Assembly (NCBI GenBank): GCA_007135015.1
Contig: SLJS01000227.1
Coordinates: 1 to 5,445 of the forward strand
Direction: 5' to 3'
Origin: Alcanivorax sp.
GTDB lineage: Bacteria > Pseudomonadota > Gammaproteobacteria > Pseudomonadales > Alcanivoracaceae
Length of the DNA: 5,445 nt
Positions 5,421-5,445 of this stretch are shown one piece after another. Every line of letters starts with the position of its first letter. Position 1 is the first letter of the stretch. The translations under genes were made by a program, and so were the position numbers. Below the pieces are notes generated by a model, which was not told where the DNA came from, ran no database searches, and saw only the letters and a list, made by a program, of their open reading frames with translations.

Positions 5421-5445
5421 TTGCGGCATCCAGGTATGCAAAAGC
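5421..5445 (+). CDS. Start of the next minor-pilin gene, probably pilV; cut by window edge
   Basis: Only eight codons are visible: TTG CGG CAT CCA GGT ATG CAA AAG, read as MRHPGMQK. A short basic leader of this kind commonly precedes the Gly|Phe cleavage site of PilV-type prepilins, and pilV usually follows fimT or fimU. No cleavage site is inside the window, so identity rests on position alone. The start could also be the ATG at 5436, but the strong ribosome site favours TTG. Confidence 0.5.

Noticed and set aside
4810..5421. Antisense open frame of about 200 codons across fimT
   Set aside because: It is opposite a clear FimT/GspH coding region and reads as low-complexity Ala/Arg/Gly-rich sequence.
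1..5445. CRISPR array, tRNA/rRNA, insertion sequence, attachment site
   Set aside because: No regularly spaced repeats, no cloverleaf or CCA-ended tRNA-like sequence, and no transposase-like frame or terminal inverted repeats with target duplication were seen.

Overview
The window is a type IV pilus minor-pilin region on the + strand, most likely from a gammaproteobacterium. It holds the 3' part of pilY1, two tandem pilE-type minor pilins, a fimT/gspH-type minor pilin, and the first codons of one more gene. That combination belongs to the fimT/fimU-pilV-pilW-pilX-pilY1-pilE clusters of Pseudomonas, Acinetobacter, Xanthomonas and relatives. Base composition is GC-rich. The PilY1 piece is strongly acidic (many more D/E than K/R, with an EEEEQ tail), which hints at a marine or halophilic host; this is inference, not a taxonomic assignment.

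Layout: 1-2877, PilY1 open at the left edge (end of an inserted beta-rich module, rest of a von Willebrand A domain, then the C-terminal beta-propeller with a calcium-type loop). 2878-2960, short spacer with a perfect GC hairpin. 2961-3377, first PilE-like pilin. 3378-3766, 389-nt spacer with several hairpins and a near-continuous purine tract before the next gene. 3767-4189, second, different PilE-like pilin. 4190-4887, an unusually long spacer of about 700 nt, whose second half is rich in A-N-G-G-A motifs and stem-loops. 4888-5409, FimT/GspH-like pilin with a GTG start. 5421 to the right edge, a TTG-started gene, by position probably pilV.

Working together: prepilin peptidase PilD would cut each pilin after the conserved Gly, and the minor pilins with PilY1 would form the initiating and tip complex of the pilus, with PilY1 as the exposed adhesin/sensor. 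The order pilY1-pilE-pilE-fimT-(pilV) looks like the end of one minor-pilin operon followed by the start of another. The long spacer at 4190-4887 would then be a real transcription-unit boundary.

The best candidate for something undescribed is 4540-4775. It has seven A-N-G-G-A motifs within 165 nt, one in the 7-nt loop of a GC-clamped hairpin, and a large nested stem-loop just downstream. This resembles CsrA/RsmA-binding RNA, either a small titrating RNA or a regulated leader of the fimT operon. The evidence is motif density and hand-drawn pairing only; no clear promoter, GacA site or terminator was found.
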